Assembly: GCA_964568425.1 (NCBI GenBank)
Contig: CAZMPO010000002.1
Location: forward strand, 1 to 64,000
Source of the DNA: CAKSQF01 sp964568425
GTDB taxonomy: Bacteria > Bacillota > Clostridia > Oscillospirales > CAG-272
Length of the DNA stretch: 64,000 nucleotides
Reading direction: 5' to 3'
The position numbers were made by a program, and so were the translations under genes. Below the pieces are notes generated by a model that saw only the letters and a program-made list of their open reading frames with translations, was not told the DNA's origin and did no database searches. Positions 8,243 to 16,538 of this stretch are shown one piece after another; within the stretch, counting starts at the first letter, position 1; each line of letters begins with the position of its first letter.

Positions 8243-9448
8243 ATGCTTGAAACTCTAAAGAATTTCCTTGAGTCGATGGGAATTTACAAGCTCTTTAACG
8301 GCGACGTCGAGTTTTGGAAGTATCTTATCATGTACGCGATCGTCGGTGTGCTTGTCTATCTCGCAATAGTCAAGCAGTTCGAGCCTCTGCTCCTTCTCCC
8401 GATCGCCATAGGAATGCTTCTTACCAACCTCCCCGGGGCTGAAATGTTCCACGCGGAATATTTTATAGATCCGGATGTTGAGTTTGATGTTTTGAAAATA
8501 CTTAACCCAACGGGCGGCGCGGAGGCAGGACTTCTCGATCTGCTCTATCTCGGAGTTAAGCTCGGTATCTATCCGTCACTGATATTTATCGGTATAGGTG
8601 CGATGACCGACTTCACCCCCCTTATTTCAAACCCCAAATCGCTCCTCATCGGCGCGGGTGCACAGTTTGGCGTGTTCGTTGCCTTTGCCGGTGCATATAT
8701 TTCGGGCGTGTTCACTCTTGCGGAGGCAGGATCGATAGGAATCATCGGCGGTGCTGACGGACCGACTGCCATCCTTGTAACAAAAACGCTCGCATCGCAC
8801 CTGCTCGGAGCGATCGCGATCGCCGCTTACTCATACATGGCACTGATCCCGATGATACAGCCGCCTATTATGAGACTGCTCACGACCGAAAAGGAAAGAA
8901 AGATCAAGATGACCTCACTGCGCCCGGTTTCACAGCTTGAGAAGGTCGTCTTCCCGATACTTGTTACCGCAGTGGTCTGCATGATCGTCCCGACCGCAGG
9001 TCCGCTGATCGGCGCACTTATGTTCGGTAACCTGCTTAATGTATGCGGCGTGACAGGCAGACTTTCGAGCGTCGTGCAGAACGGACTTATGAACGCGATC
9101 ACCGTATTTCTCGGCATCTCTGTCGGTGCTACCGCAACTGCCGACAACTTCCTGTCTGCAAAGACCCTTCTTATAATCGCACTCGGACTTGTCGCATTCG
9201 GAATCTCGACCGTCGGCGGTCTGCTTACGGCTAAGCTCATGAACGTCCTTTCGGGCGGCAAGATCAATCCGCTTATAGGTTCGGCAGGCGTTTCCGCAGT
9301 TCCGATGGCGGCGCGTGTCGCTCAAAAAGAGGGTCAGAAGGAAGACCCCTCGAACTTCCTGCTCATGCACGCAATGGGACCGAATGTCGCAGGCGTTATC
9401 GGCTCTGCCGTTGCCGCAGGCTTCCTGCTTGCACTAATCCCCCACTGA
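8243..9448 (+). CDS. oadB: Na+-translocating decarboxylase beta subunit (carboxybiotin decarboxylase)
   Basis: 401 residues, about ten hydrophobic membrane segments. Contains the family hallmark GIIGGADGPTAI with D172, equivalent to the conserved membrane Asp used for Na+ binding and carboxybiotin decarboxylation, and the conserved GIGAMTDFTPLISNP stretch. A conserved C-terminal region (GSAGVSAVPMAARVAQ ... MHAMGPNVAGVIGSAVAAG) is intact. The protein decarboxylates carboxybiotin and exports Na+, making a sodium gradient. AAAGGAAGG site before the ATG. Third-last step of the operon, in front of a short palindromic gap and oadA. Confidence 0.93.
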   Translation: MLETLKNFLESMGIYKLFNGDVEFWKYLIMYAIVGVLVYLAIVKQFEPLLLLPIAIGMLLTNLPGAEMFHAEYFIDPDVEFDVLKILNPTGGAEAGLLDLLYLGVKLGIYPSLIFIGIGAMTDFTPLISNPKSLLIGAGAQFGVFVAFAGAYISGVFTLAEAGSIGIIGGADGPTAILVTKTLASHLLGAIAIAAYSYMALIPMIQPPIMRLLTTEKERKIKMTSLRPVSQLEKVVFPILVTAVVCMIVPTAGPLIGALMFGNLLNVCGVTGRLSSVVQNGLMNAITVFLGISVGATATADNFLSAKTLLIIALGLVAFGISTVGGLLTAKLMNVLSGGKINPLIGSAGVSAVPMAARVAQKEGQKEDPSNFLLMHAMGPNVAGVIGSAVAAGFLLALIPH

Positions 9449-9468
9449 TGGCGTGATTTGCGCTCATT

Positions 9469-9482
9469 TTATAACGTTATAA
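9469..9482. repeat. 14-bp perfect palindrome between oadB and oadA
   Basis: TTATAACGTTATAA is perfectly self-complementary and sits 21 nt upstream of the oadA start codon. It could be a weak operator, an RNA processing hairpin or a chance AT-rich palindrome. Confidence 0.4.
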
Positions 9483-9502
9483 CGAAAGAGAGATCATAAT
9501 AT

Positions 9503-10903
9503 ATGGCAAAGGTGAAAATTTGCGAGAGCGTGCTTCGTGACGCTCATCAGTCGCTGATCGCTACCCGTATGACCACCGAGGAGATGCTTCCCATCCTTGA
9601 AGAGATGGACAAGATCGGCTATCATTCGCTCGAGGCATGGGGCGGTGCGACATTCGACTCTTGTCTGCGCTTTCTGAATGAAGATCCTTGGGATCGTCTG
9701 CGTAAGATCCGCGACAAGGTCAAAAATACCAAGCTTCAGATGCTTTTCAGAGGACAGAATATCCTCGGATATCGCCACTACGCCGACGATGTAGTCGAGT
9801 ACTTTGTGCAGAAATCGATCGCGAACGGTATCGATATCATCAGAATATTCGATGCGCTCAACGATCCGCGCAACCTGAAGACAGCGATCGCCGCAACAAA
9901 TAAAGAGGGCGGTCACGTTCAGGCGGCAATTTCCTATACAACAGGTCCCTGCTACGACACCGAGTATTTCGTAAAATATACCAAACAGCTCGTTGAGATG
10001 GGCGTCGGATCGATCTGCATAAAGGACATGGCAGGTCTTCTTAAACCCTATGATGCAGAGGTGCTCGTTAAGGCACTCAAGAGTGAGTTCCCCGAGCTCC
10101 CCGTTGAGCTTCACACACACTATACCGCAGGACTTGCGTCCATGACACTTCTTAAGGCGGTCGAGGCAGGATGCGATATCATCGACACTGCCATCTCGCC
10201 GCTCGCACTCGGCACATCTCAGCCCGCGACCGAGCCGATGGTCGCCGCTCTGCAGGGAACGCCTTACGATACGGGGCTTGATCTTTCCGCACTCAAGAAG
10301 ATCAGTGATTACTTCATGCCCCTTCGCGAGAAATATCTTGCTGACGGTCTGCTCGATCCTAAGGTTCTTAAGGTCGACGCATCGACTCTGCTTTATCAGG
10401 TTCCGGGCGGAATGCTCTCGAATCTTATTTCTCAGCTTAAGCAGGCAGGCAAGTCGGATAAGCTGACCGAGGTCCTTGAAGAGGTTCCGCGCGTTCGCGC
10501 CGATGCGGGTTATCCTCCGCTTGTCACTCCCTCCTCGCAGATCGTCGGTACTCAGGCTGTGTTCAACGTCTTGAACGGCGAACGCTATAAGATGACCACC
10601 AAAGAGTTCCGCGGACTTATCAGAGGCGAGTACGGCAAGACCCCGATGCCGATCGATCCTGCATTCAAAAAGAAGATCATCGGTAAAGAGAAAGAGATCA
10701 CCTGCCGTCCCGCCGATCTGATCGCCCCCGAGCTTGATAAGATACGTGCCGATGCCGCCGATTATATCGAGCAGGACGAGGACGTTCTTTCCTACGCGCT
10801 CTTCGAGCAGGTCGCAACCAAATTCTTTGAGAACCGCCGCGCTACAAAGCTCGGTCTCGATCTCGAAAATTCGGACAGCGAGAAAAAGATCCATACCGTT
10901 TGA
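9503..10903 (+). CDS. oadA: oxaloacetate decarboxylase alpha / pyruvate carboxylase subunit B-like (5S) carboxyltransferase
   Basis: 466 residues. HMGL-like TIM barrel with the metal and catalytic residues of the family: D13 in LRDAHQSL, the carboxylated-lysine candidate K174 in CIKDMAG, and H204/H206 in HTHYTAG; then the PYC_OADA conserved domain (about 290-460, VPGGMLSNL, EVPRVRADAGYPPLVTPSSQIVG). It ends without a biotinyl domain, so it depends on the separate carrier at 7804. Reaction: reversible CO2 transfer between oxaloacetate/pyruvate and biotin. With mmdA and mmdC this recreates the 5S-12S-1.3S set of transcarboxylase next to a Na+ pump. Last gene before a strong terminator. Confidence 0.9.
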   Translation: MAKVKICESVLRDAHQSLIATRMTTEEMLPILEEMDKIGYHSLEAWGGATFDSCLRFLNEDPWDRLRKIRDKVKNTKLQMLFRGQNILGYRHYADDVVEYFVQKSIANGIDIIRIFDALNDPRNLKTAIAATNKEGGHVQAAISYTTGPCYDTEYFVKYTKQLVEMGVGSICIKDMAGLLKPYDAEVLVKALKSEFPELPVELHTHYTAGLASMTLLKAVEAGCDIIDTAISPLALGTSQPATEPMVAALQGTPYDTGLDLSALKKISDYFMPLREKYLADGLLDPKVLKVDASTLLYQVPGGMLSNLISQLKQAGKSDKLTEVLEEVPRVRADAGYPPLVTPSSQIVGTQAVFNVLNGERYKMTTKEFRGLIRGEYGKTPMPIDPAFKKKIIGKEKEITCRPADLIAPELDKIRADAADYIEQDEDVLSYALFEQVATKFFENRRATKLGLDLENSDSEKKIHTV

Positions 10904-10911
10904 TAGTTTTT

Positions 10912-10955
10912 TCGGTCGAAAAGAGGACATCGCGTCATCTTTTCGACCGATTTTG
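10912..10955 (+). terminator. terminator of the decarboxylase operon
   Basis: Arms TCGGTCGAAAAGA (10912-10924) and TCTTTTCGACCGA (10938-10950), 13 bp, followed by a T-rich run. Confidence 0.8.
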
Positions 10956-10976
10956 ATGTTTTTTGGCAAAAAGCTA

Positions 10977-11005
10977 TTGCAATTCGGATGAAAATGTGAT
11001 AAAAT
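10977..11005 (+). promoter_or_regulatory. sigma-A promoter, TTGCAA-N17-TAAAAT
   Basis: -35 at 10977-10982, -10 at 11000-11005, 17-nt spacer, about 35 nt before the pfkB-like start codon. Probably serves the four-gene operon to 14194. Confidence 0.75.
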
Positions 11006-11046
11006 AATAAAGAGGATCAAATAAAGTCCCGAAAGGAATTATTAAA

Positions 11047-11979
11047 ATGAAGTCGAAATTGCTTGTTGTCGGAAACTGCTATATGGAGACCGTGCTGTGG
11101 GTCGATGCCATTCCGTCTGCCGAGCTGACCGTTTCCGAAAATAACAGCTTTACAAGCCGCCCGGGAGGACGGGGTGGATGTGCCGCCATCGCCGCGGCAA
11201 GAATGGGGCTTGATGTTTCGATATGCGCATCTCTCGGCAAGGACGCAAACGGCTCGCGCCTTATCGGGTATTACAACGAAAACGGCGTGGATACATCCTT
11301 TGTTTCGACCGATCGCAGACCGACAGGTATCTCGACGCACATACATGAGATCTCGTTCGATACCGACCGTAAGATACTGTGCTCGGGGGCAAATGTCGCA
11401 CTTCATGTCGATCATGTGTCGCGCGCGATGGAGTCCGCCTTTGATGCCGTCTTTCTGTCCACCGATCTTTCCGCCGAGCTTCTCTGTGACGCTACCCATA
11501 CGGCGCGTATCAACGGTCTGCCCGTTTTTCTCGATGCCGTCGGCGTAAAATCCTCCCTTCCGCTTGCAAAGCTTGAAAATCTCGAGCTTTTCATCACCGA
11601 TGTCGCAGGTGTTCGATCGATCACGGGGATCACCATCAATAATGCCGATCGTTGCCTGACCGCCGCCATGGCACTTTCGGGCAGGGTGTTTGCAAAATAT
11701 TATGTCATAAAGCTCGGCTCGCTCGGGACATTTATTTACGACGGAAAATATCAACAGCACGCGATCCCTTGCTCACTTGACGCAAAGTCGCAGGGTGCGC
11801 CGATCGATACCGAGGCGGCAGTCATTTCGGCGGCATATCTCGCCACGGGGAATATCAAAAGCTCTTGCGCACTTGCCGCAGTCATGGCAAAAATGTCAAA
11901 GGAAGACCCGAAGATCAAGATCCCGACCATCGCGCAAGCGTTCGATTATTGCAAGTTCAACAATATTCGCTTCAGATAA
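11047..11979 (+). CDS. PfkB-family carbohydrate kinase-like protein with altered catalytic motif
   Basis: 310 residues, ribokinase fold. The N-terminal GG signature is present (RPGGRGGCAAIAAARMG, residues about 39-55), as are the lid and substrate-binding strands (VDTSFVSTDRRPTGIS). The C-terminal signature, normally DTxGAGDxFxxG with the catalytic Asp in GAGD, reads AKSQGAPIDTEAAVISAAYL: GAGD is replaced by GAPID, shifting or removing the catalytic base and anion hole. It may be a degenerate kinase, a non-catalytic sugar or nucleoside sensor, or an enzyme with an unusual active site. First gene of an operon with a hydrolase, ruvX and a VanX-like lipoprotein; this context does not reveal a substrate. 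Confidence 0.75.
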   Translation: MKSKLLVVGNCYMETVLWVDAIPSAELTVSENNSFTSRPGGRGGCAAIAAARMGLDVSICASLGKDANGSRLIGYYNENGVDTSFVSTDRRPTGISTHIHEISFDTDRKILCSGANVALHVDHVSRAMESAFDAVFLSTDLSAELLCDATHTARINGLPVFLDAVGVKSSLPLAKLENLELFITDVAGVRSITGITINNADRCLTAAMALSGRVFAKYYVIKLGSLGTFIYDGKYQQHAIPCSLDAKSQGAPIDTEAAVISAAYLATGNIKSSCALAAVMAKMSKEDPKIKIPTIAQAFDYCKFNNIRFR

Positions 11980-12003
11980 AGCACAAACGAGGATGATACC
12001 TAC

Positions 12004-12966
12004 ATGATAAATAAAACAACCGATAGCTTCAGATCGTCTGACGGTGTACACGATATCGCCTATACTGTGTGGACGCCCGACAGCGCGCCTCGCGCGATGG
12101 TTCAGATAGTTCACGGCATGAACGAATATGTCGATCGATATGACGAGTTCGCACGCTTTCTCGCCGATCACGGGATGGTCGTTTTCGGCGATGACCATCT
12201 GGGACACGGCAGAACGGCAAAAGACGATGCAGATCTCGGCTATTTTGCCGAAAAAGACGGCGATCGATGCCTTGTCGAGGATGTTTACAGCCTCAATAAG
12301 CTCATGCGAAAGAAATACAGATCGCTCCCCTGCATTTTGCTCGGGCACAGCATGGGCTCGTTCATCTCGCGCGCCTTCGTCAGCGTTCACCCGGATGCCG
12401 TCGATGCCTTTGTTGTTTCGGGAACGGCAGGGAAGGGTCAGCCGTTCGGACTCGGTATCACCCTCTGCTCACTGCTTGCGAAATTCAAAGGTGATCGACA
12501 TAGGAGCAAATTTGTCAAAAAACTCGCTTTTTCGGGGTATAATAAACGCTTTGAAGGTGACCTCGGTATAGAATGGGTGACGAGCGACCTCGAGGGTCAG
12601 AGCAAGTACGGCACCGACCCGAAATGCATGTTCGATTTCACACTCGGCGGCTATCGTGATATGTTCAGACTGCTTTCCTATGTCAACTCGGATGAATGGT
12701 ACGCCAATATGCCGAGCGCACTGCCGACGATCTTTGTGTCGGGCGCGGATGACCCGGTCGGTAATTATTCAAAAGGTGTCCGCCGGGTTGCCGAACGGCT
12801 CTCCGAGACCTCGTCGGATGTGACTTTGAAGATCTACGAGGGCGAAAGACACGAGCTTCTCACGGGACTTTCGAGATATAAAGTTTTCGATGACCTGCTT
12901 TCCTGGATGAATGAGCGCATCGACGGCATAATCGCCGCACGAACATTCGGCGGCTCGATGTATTAA
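12004..12966 (+). CDS. alpha/beta hydrolase, monoacylglycerol lipase/S33-like
   Basis: 320 residues. Alpha/beta hydrolase of the Hydrolase_4 type: oxyanion segment VQIVHGMNEYVDRYDEFA, GDDHLGHGRT, nucleophile elbow GHSMGS with S116, acid Asp in SGADDPVGNY and His in GERHELL near the C-terminus. The catalytic triad is complete. Likely a cytosolic lysophospholipase, monoacylglycerol lipase or esterase; no signal peptide. GAGGATG ribosome site 25 nt after the kinase-like gene, so translated from the same message. Confidence 0.85.
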   Translation: MINKTTDSFRSSDGVHDIAYTVWTPDSAPRAMVQIVHGMNEYVDRYDEFARFLADHGMVVFGDDHLGHGRTAKDDADLGYFAEKDGDRCLVEDVYSLNKLMRKKYRSLPCILLGHSMGSFISRAFVSVHPDAVDAFVVSGTAGKGQPFGLGITLCSLLAKFKGDRHRSKFVKKLAFSGYNKRFEGDLGIEWVTSDLEGQSKYGTDPKCMFDFTLGGYRDMFRLLSYVNSDEWYANMPSALPTIFVSGADDPVGNYSKGVRRVAERLSETSSDVTLKIYEGERHELLTGLSRYKVFDDLLSWMNERIDGIIAARTFGGSMY

Positions 12967-12988
12967 GAAAGAAAAGGACGGTGTTTTT

Positions 12989-13402
12989 ATGAAACGAATA
13001 CTCGGAGTTGACAGCGGTGACGTGCGTACGGGACTTGCTGTCAGCGATACGCTCGGCTTTCTCGCAAACGGAATAGGTACATTCACCGCACCGACCGAGG
13101 ATGAGCTTGTCGAGCTTGTCGTAAAATACGCAAACGAATATGATGTCGAACGTGTCGTGATCGGCAATCCGATCAATATGGACGGCTCGTCGGGCGAGCG
13201 TAGCCAAAAGGTTCGCGCACTTTCGGAAAAAATTGCGGCAAGACTGTCTGTCCCCGTTACCCTCTTTGATGAAAGGTGTACGACGATGGAGGCGCATAAA
13301 ATAATGAATATAACCAACACTCGCGGAAAAAAGCGCAAAGCGGCGGTCGATACGCTCTCGGCGCAGATAATTCTGCAGGATTACCTCGACAGCAGAAGGT
13401 GA
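12989..13402 (+). CDS. ruvX: RuvX/YqgF family putative pre-16S rRNA nuclease / Holliday junction resolvase-like
   Basis: 137 residues, the normal length. RNase H-like fold with GVDSGDVRTGLAVSD at the N-terminus (D8), VVIGNPINMDGSSGERS in the middle, and LFDERCTTMEAHKIM plus KKRKAAVDTLSAQIILQ with the C-terminal catalytic Asp. The family matures the 5' end of 16S rRNA in E. coli and was first annotated as a resolvase. Last codons touch the next gene's ribosome site, so the downstream lipoprotein is translationally coupled. Confidence 0.93.
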   Translation: MKRILGVDSGDVRTGLAVSDTLGFLANGIGTFTAPTEDELVELVVKYANEYDVERVVIGNPINMDGSSGERSQKVRALSEKIAARLSVPVTLFDERCTTMEAHKIMNITNTRGKKRKAAVDTLSAQIILQDYLDSRR

Positions 13403-13405
13403 GAT

Positions 13406-14194
13406 GTGAAAAGATCATATTTTTTGCCTGTTTTACTGCTTTTTGCACTGACACTCTCCTCCTGCGAGCAGACCGCCGATAGGACGATCACCACCACCAC
13501 CTTTGGGATAACGACTACCACGCCCACAACAACGATCGTGCCAACGGCAACGACATTCCCGATAACAACGACATCCCCGATAACAACGACCGAAGCGGCG
13601 GTCACGACAGCTCCGATGGTGATGCCGAATGACGGCGATTTCGTAAAGGTCGCCGACTACATCGAGAATATAAGGGTCGATCTGAAATACGCGACCGAGA
13701 ACAATTTCACGAAAAAGATAATATACCTCTTTGATGACGCCTACCTTCGCTACGGGACGGTGAAAAAACTCGCCCTCGCGGCAGATCTGCTCGAAAAAGA
13801 AGGGTACGGTCTGATCGTCTGGGACGCCTATCGACCGCCTGCCGCACAGTTTCGACTTTGGGAGATCTGCCCCGATCCCACCTATGTGGCAGATCCGAAC
13901 AAAAAATTCTCGTCTCATTCGCGCGGCAATACCGTTGATATTTCGTTATATCGCCTCTCGGACGGAAAAGAGGTCGAAATGCCGACAGGCTTTGACGATT
14001 TTACCAAAAAGGCGGACAGAGATTACTCGGATGTCGAAAAAGAGCTCGCCGACCGCGCGATAATGCTTGAGAACATCATGAAATCGTGCGGCTTTAAGCC
14101 TTATTCCGGCGAATGGTGGCATTTTTCGGATAACGACAGCTATGATGTCGATACCGAGTTCCTTTCCGATGCAGTCACCTCCTCCGATAAATAA
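13406..14194 (+). CDS. VanX-like D-alanyl-D-alanine dipeptidase lipoprotein
   Basis: 262 residues starting at a GTG (13406), four bases after the ruvX stop; the nearby ATG at 13404 runs straight into a stop. Lipoprotein signal (MKRSYFLPVLLLFALTLSSC, Cys20), then a Thr-rich linker with short ITTT repeats (about 27-72), then a peptidase M15D domain. Zinc and catalytic motifs are intact: SSHSRGNTVDISL (SxHxxGxAxD type) and GEWWHF (ExxH). VanX enzymes split D-Ala-D-Ala; a surface-anchored form more likely trims peptidoglycan dipeptides outside the cell than confers vancomycin resistance, since no vanH or vanA is here. A convergent terminator follows. Confidence 0.85.
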   Translation: MKRSYFLPVLLLFALTLSSCEQTADRTITTTTFGITTTTPTTTIVPTATTFPITTTSPITTTEAAVTTAPMVMPNDGDFVKVADYIENIRVDLKYATENNFTKKIIYLFDDAYLRYGTVKKLALAADLLEKEGYGLIVWDAYRPPAAQFRLWEICPDPTYVADPNKKFSSHSRGNTVDISLYRLSDGKEVEMPTGFDDFTKKADRDYSDVEKELADRAIMLENIMKSCGFKPYSGEWWHFSDNDSYDVDTEFLSDAVTSSDK

Positions 14195-14228
14195 AAAACG
14201 CTTCCACATTACCGTGAAAGCGTTTTTT
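14193..14228. terminator. bidirectional terminator
   Basis: AAAAAACGCTT (14193-14203) pairs with AAGCGTTTTTT (14218-14228), extended by a CAC/GTG inner stem after one mismatch. Lies between the convergent vanX-like and RNase J genes. Confidence 0.8.
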
Positions 14229-14233
14229 TGATT

Positions 14234-15922
14234 TTATGCTTCGAGAATGATCGGGAGGATCATCGGGCGGCGCTTGGTGCGTCCGTAGATGAACTTTGAC
14301 AGATCGTCCTTGACCTGCGCTTTGATCATTGCCCATTCGTTGATGCCCTCGTCGATGCATTCGCTGATCGTGTCGCCTGCAATTGTTCTGACCTCGTCCA
14401 TCAGCTCTTCCGACTCGCGGACATAGACAAATCCACGCGATACAATGTCGGGCCCCGATACAAGACCCATCGTCTGAGAGATTGCGCAGACGATGATTAT
14501 GATGCCGTCTTCGGCAAGATGACGCCTGTCGCGCAGGACGATGTTTCCGACATCGCCGATGCCGTAACCGTCAACAAGCGTGTTGCCCGCAGGAATCGTG
14601 CCTATCCATTTTGCCTCGTCCTGTCCGACTTCAAGCACCTTTCCGATCTCGCCGACGAAAATATTCGTCTCGGGCATACCCATAGACTTTGCAAGCTCGC
14701 GATGTGCCGCAAGATGCTTGTATTCGCCGTGTATCGGCATGAAATATTTCGGCTTTGTCAGCGCATGCATGAGCTTTAACTCCTCGGCACATGCGTGGCC
14801 CGAAACGTGGACCTCGACCGAATTATCACGGAAAACCGATACTCCGCGCTTTGTCAGCTCGTTGATGATCTTGTCGATCAGCTTTTCGTTGCCGGGGATC
14901 GCCGACGCGGATATTACGACCATGTCGTTGTATGACAGCTCGACCTTGTCGTGCTCGGCAAATGCCATTCTGTAGAGTGCGGACATAGGCTCGCCTTGGC
15001 TTCCCGTCGTGATTATGGTCACCTGCTCGGGATTGTATCGCCTTACGTCCGCGATGTCGATCAGCGTTCCTTCGGGAACATGCATATAATCAAGCTCGGT
15101 GGCTGCCTTGACGATGTTGATCATGCTTCGACCGGTCACCGCGACCTTGCGATTGTAGGCAATGCTCGTGTTGATGATCTGCTGAACGCGGTGAACATTT
15201 GACGAAAATGTTGCGATAACAAGCCTCTTGTCATGGTTGCGCAGGAATATCGAGTCGAGCGAGTGCCCAACCTTTTTCTCGGACGGCGTGTAGCCGGGAC
15301 GCTCCGCGTTCGTCGATTCGCACAGAAGGAGCATGACGCCCTCTTTTCCGAGCTCGGCAAAACGGTGCAGATCCATGACGTCACCCTCAATGGGGGTCAG
15401 ATCGAGCTTGAAGTCGCCCGTGTGAACGATCAGCCCTGCGGGAGTGCGGATCGCAAGCGCGCATGCGTCGGGAATCGAGTGGTTGACCCTTATAAACTCG
15501 ACCGACATGTCGCCGACAGTGCAGACATCTCCCGGGGATACGATGTTAAACCTCGGCTCGATGTCGAGAGTGTGTTCGAGCAGCTTGTTTTGAAGGATGC
15601 CGATCGCAAGCTTCGTGCCGTAGATCGGAACATCGACTATCCTGAGCAGATAGGGTATCGAGCCGATGTGATCCTCGTGACCGTGCGTGATGAAAAGTCC
15701 GCGTATCTTTTCGGAATTTTCCTCAAGATATGTGAAGTCGGGAATGACAAGGTCAATGCCGAACATGTCCTCGTCGGGAAATCCGAGTCCGCAGTCTACG
15801 ATTATGATGTCGTTTTCGCTCTCGATCAGGCACAGATTCTTGCCGATCTCGCCAAGCCCTCCGAGAAACGCGACCTTTACCTTTTCATCTGTTTTTATTT
15901 TCTTTTGTATAATTTTTGGCAT
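14234..15922 (-). CDS. rnj: ribonuclease J
   Basis: 562 residues from the ATG at 15922 (MPKIIQKKIK); an upstream TTG at about 15994 is open in frame but would add a 24-residue tail unlike the family. Metallo-beta-lactamase domain with HGHEDHIG zinc ligands, the beta-CASP domain (LLLCESTNAERPGYTPSEK, RLVIATFSSNVHRVQQI), the GSQGEPMSAL and HVSGHACAEELK motifs, and the RNase J C-terminal domain. It is the 5'-to-3' exo- and endonuclease central to mRNA decay and rRNA maturation in Firmicutes. It is preceded by a long structured leader, which may allow autoregulation. Confidence 0.95.
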   Translation of the reverse strand: MPKIIQKKIKTDEKVKVAFLGGLGEIGKNLCLIESENDIIIVDCGLGFPDEDMFGIDLVIPDFTYLEENSEKIRGLFITHGHEDHIGSIPYLLRIVDVPIYGTKLAIGILQNKLLEHTLDIEPRFNIVSPGDVCTVGDMSVEFIRVNHSIPDACALAIRTPAGLIVHTGDFKLDLTPIEGDVMDLHRFAELGKEGVMLLLCESTNAERPGYTPSEKKVGHSLDSIFLRNHDKRLVIATFSSNVHRVQQIINTSIAYNRKVAVTGRSMINIVKAATELDYMHVPEGTLIDIADVRRYNPEQVTIITTGSQGEPMSALYRMAFAEHDKVELSYNDMVVISASAIPGNEKLIDKIINELTKRGVSVFRDNSVEVHVSGHACAEELKLMHALTKPKYFMPIHGEYKHLAAHRELAKSMGMPETNIFVGEIGKVLEVGQDEAKWIGTIPAGNTLVDGYGIGDVGNIVLRDRRHLAEDGIIIIVCAISQTMGLVSGPDIVSRGFVYVRESEELMDEVRTIAGDTISECIDEGINEWAMIKAQVKDDLSKFIYGRTKRRPMILPIILEA

Positions 15923-16222
15923 ATTGTATACCTGCGACCTCTGCGTCCTGTTCGAGTGCTTTGTGTTTTGACGCAAAAGTCTTTGCCCGACCAAATGTCG
16001 GACATTATCCTTTCCTTACCGTAATTTTTTACTTATCTTTCGGCATTTTTCCGATCTGCCGTATTTGACATCGATCACAGAGATCGATCAATGACGATCA
16101 AAGCCTGCACCTGCAAGCTATGGGACTATGTAGCATGACCGCCCTCCGCGCCCGTTCGATCCGCGCGGTGCGATCATGCCGATCATTGGTACCGTTCACC
16201 CGAATGTGGCTTTATTATATCA
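15923..16222 (-). promoter_or_regulatory. long structured leader and extended -10 promoter upstream of rnj
   Basis: On the minus strand TATAAT (16219-16214) is preceded by TGA, an extended -10 box; the -35 is poor. Transcription from about 16207 gives a leader near 285 nt with no credible gene. It contains a strong two-part hairpin: outer arms 16133-16142 and 16170-16179 (10 bp, one G-U), inner CCGCGC/GCGCGG arms (16146-16151, 16163-16168), 11-nt loop. Further on are GATC-rich inverted repeats (16068-16100). It resembles no RNA family I can name; could be an mRNA leader or a separate small RNA. Confidence 0.45.
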
Positions 16223-16268
16223 TATCATGGTAAACTTTCTGTTGACATTATGTTAACTAACAGTGAAA

Positions 16269-16538
16269 CTATGCAAGAAAAAGGAAATAAATCACAAGAG
16301 ATATCGCAAATGACACGAGCGCGCCGATAATAAACCATCCGACCTTTGCCCCTGCCCTTGGCTCGCAGACTCTGAATGTGCGTGAGTTAAGCAGTCGATT
16401 TGCTTCGCCCAGCAGATCGACCGGCTCGCACTCGGACTCGCCGACGTCCTTTAATATAAGATACGCCTCCTCGAATATCGGGCTGTTCGTGTTTCGCAGT
16501 ATCACCATTTTTCGCTGACAGTTCGTTCTGATGCTCAT
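16269..16538 (-). CDS. small conserved-looking membrane protein coupled to spoIIR
   Basis: 89 residues. The ATG at 16538 overlaps the spoIIR stop (ATGA), a sign of translational coupling; an internal ATG at 16508 is an alternative. A soluble, charged N-terminal part (FEEAYLILKDVGESECEPVDLLGEANRLL) is followed by one C-terminal membrane segment (VGWFIIGALVSFAISLVIYFLFLA). No family recognised. Its link to spoIIR suggests expression in the forespore and a possible sporulation role (inference only). Confidence 0.6.
   Translation of the reverse strand: MSIRTNCQRKMVILRNTNSPIFEEAYLILKDVGESECEPVDLLGEANRLLNSRTFRVCEPRAGAKVGWFIIGALVSFAISLVIYFLFLA

Noticed and set aside
9494..11020. 508-codon open frame on the minus strand opposite oadA
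   Set aside because: It mirrors the codon bias of oadA on the other strand, has no ribosome site and no recognisable domain, and crosses the oadA terminator.
13406..14194. Vancomycin-resistance gene cluster
   Set aside because: No vanH, vanA-type ligase or vanRS nearby, and the protein is a lipoprotein in a housekeeping-type operon.
15233..16024. 263-codon plus-strand frame opposite rnj and its leader
   Set aside because: No ribosome site or domain; explained as an antisense shadow of RNase J.
16050..16207. tRNA, SRP RNA, T-box or other known RNA in the rnj leader
   Set aside because: No cloverleaf, GNRA/SRP core or T-box sequence could be fitted by eye; left as an unassigned structured leader.
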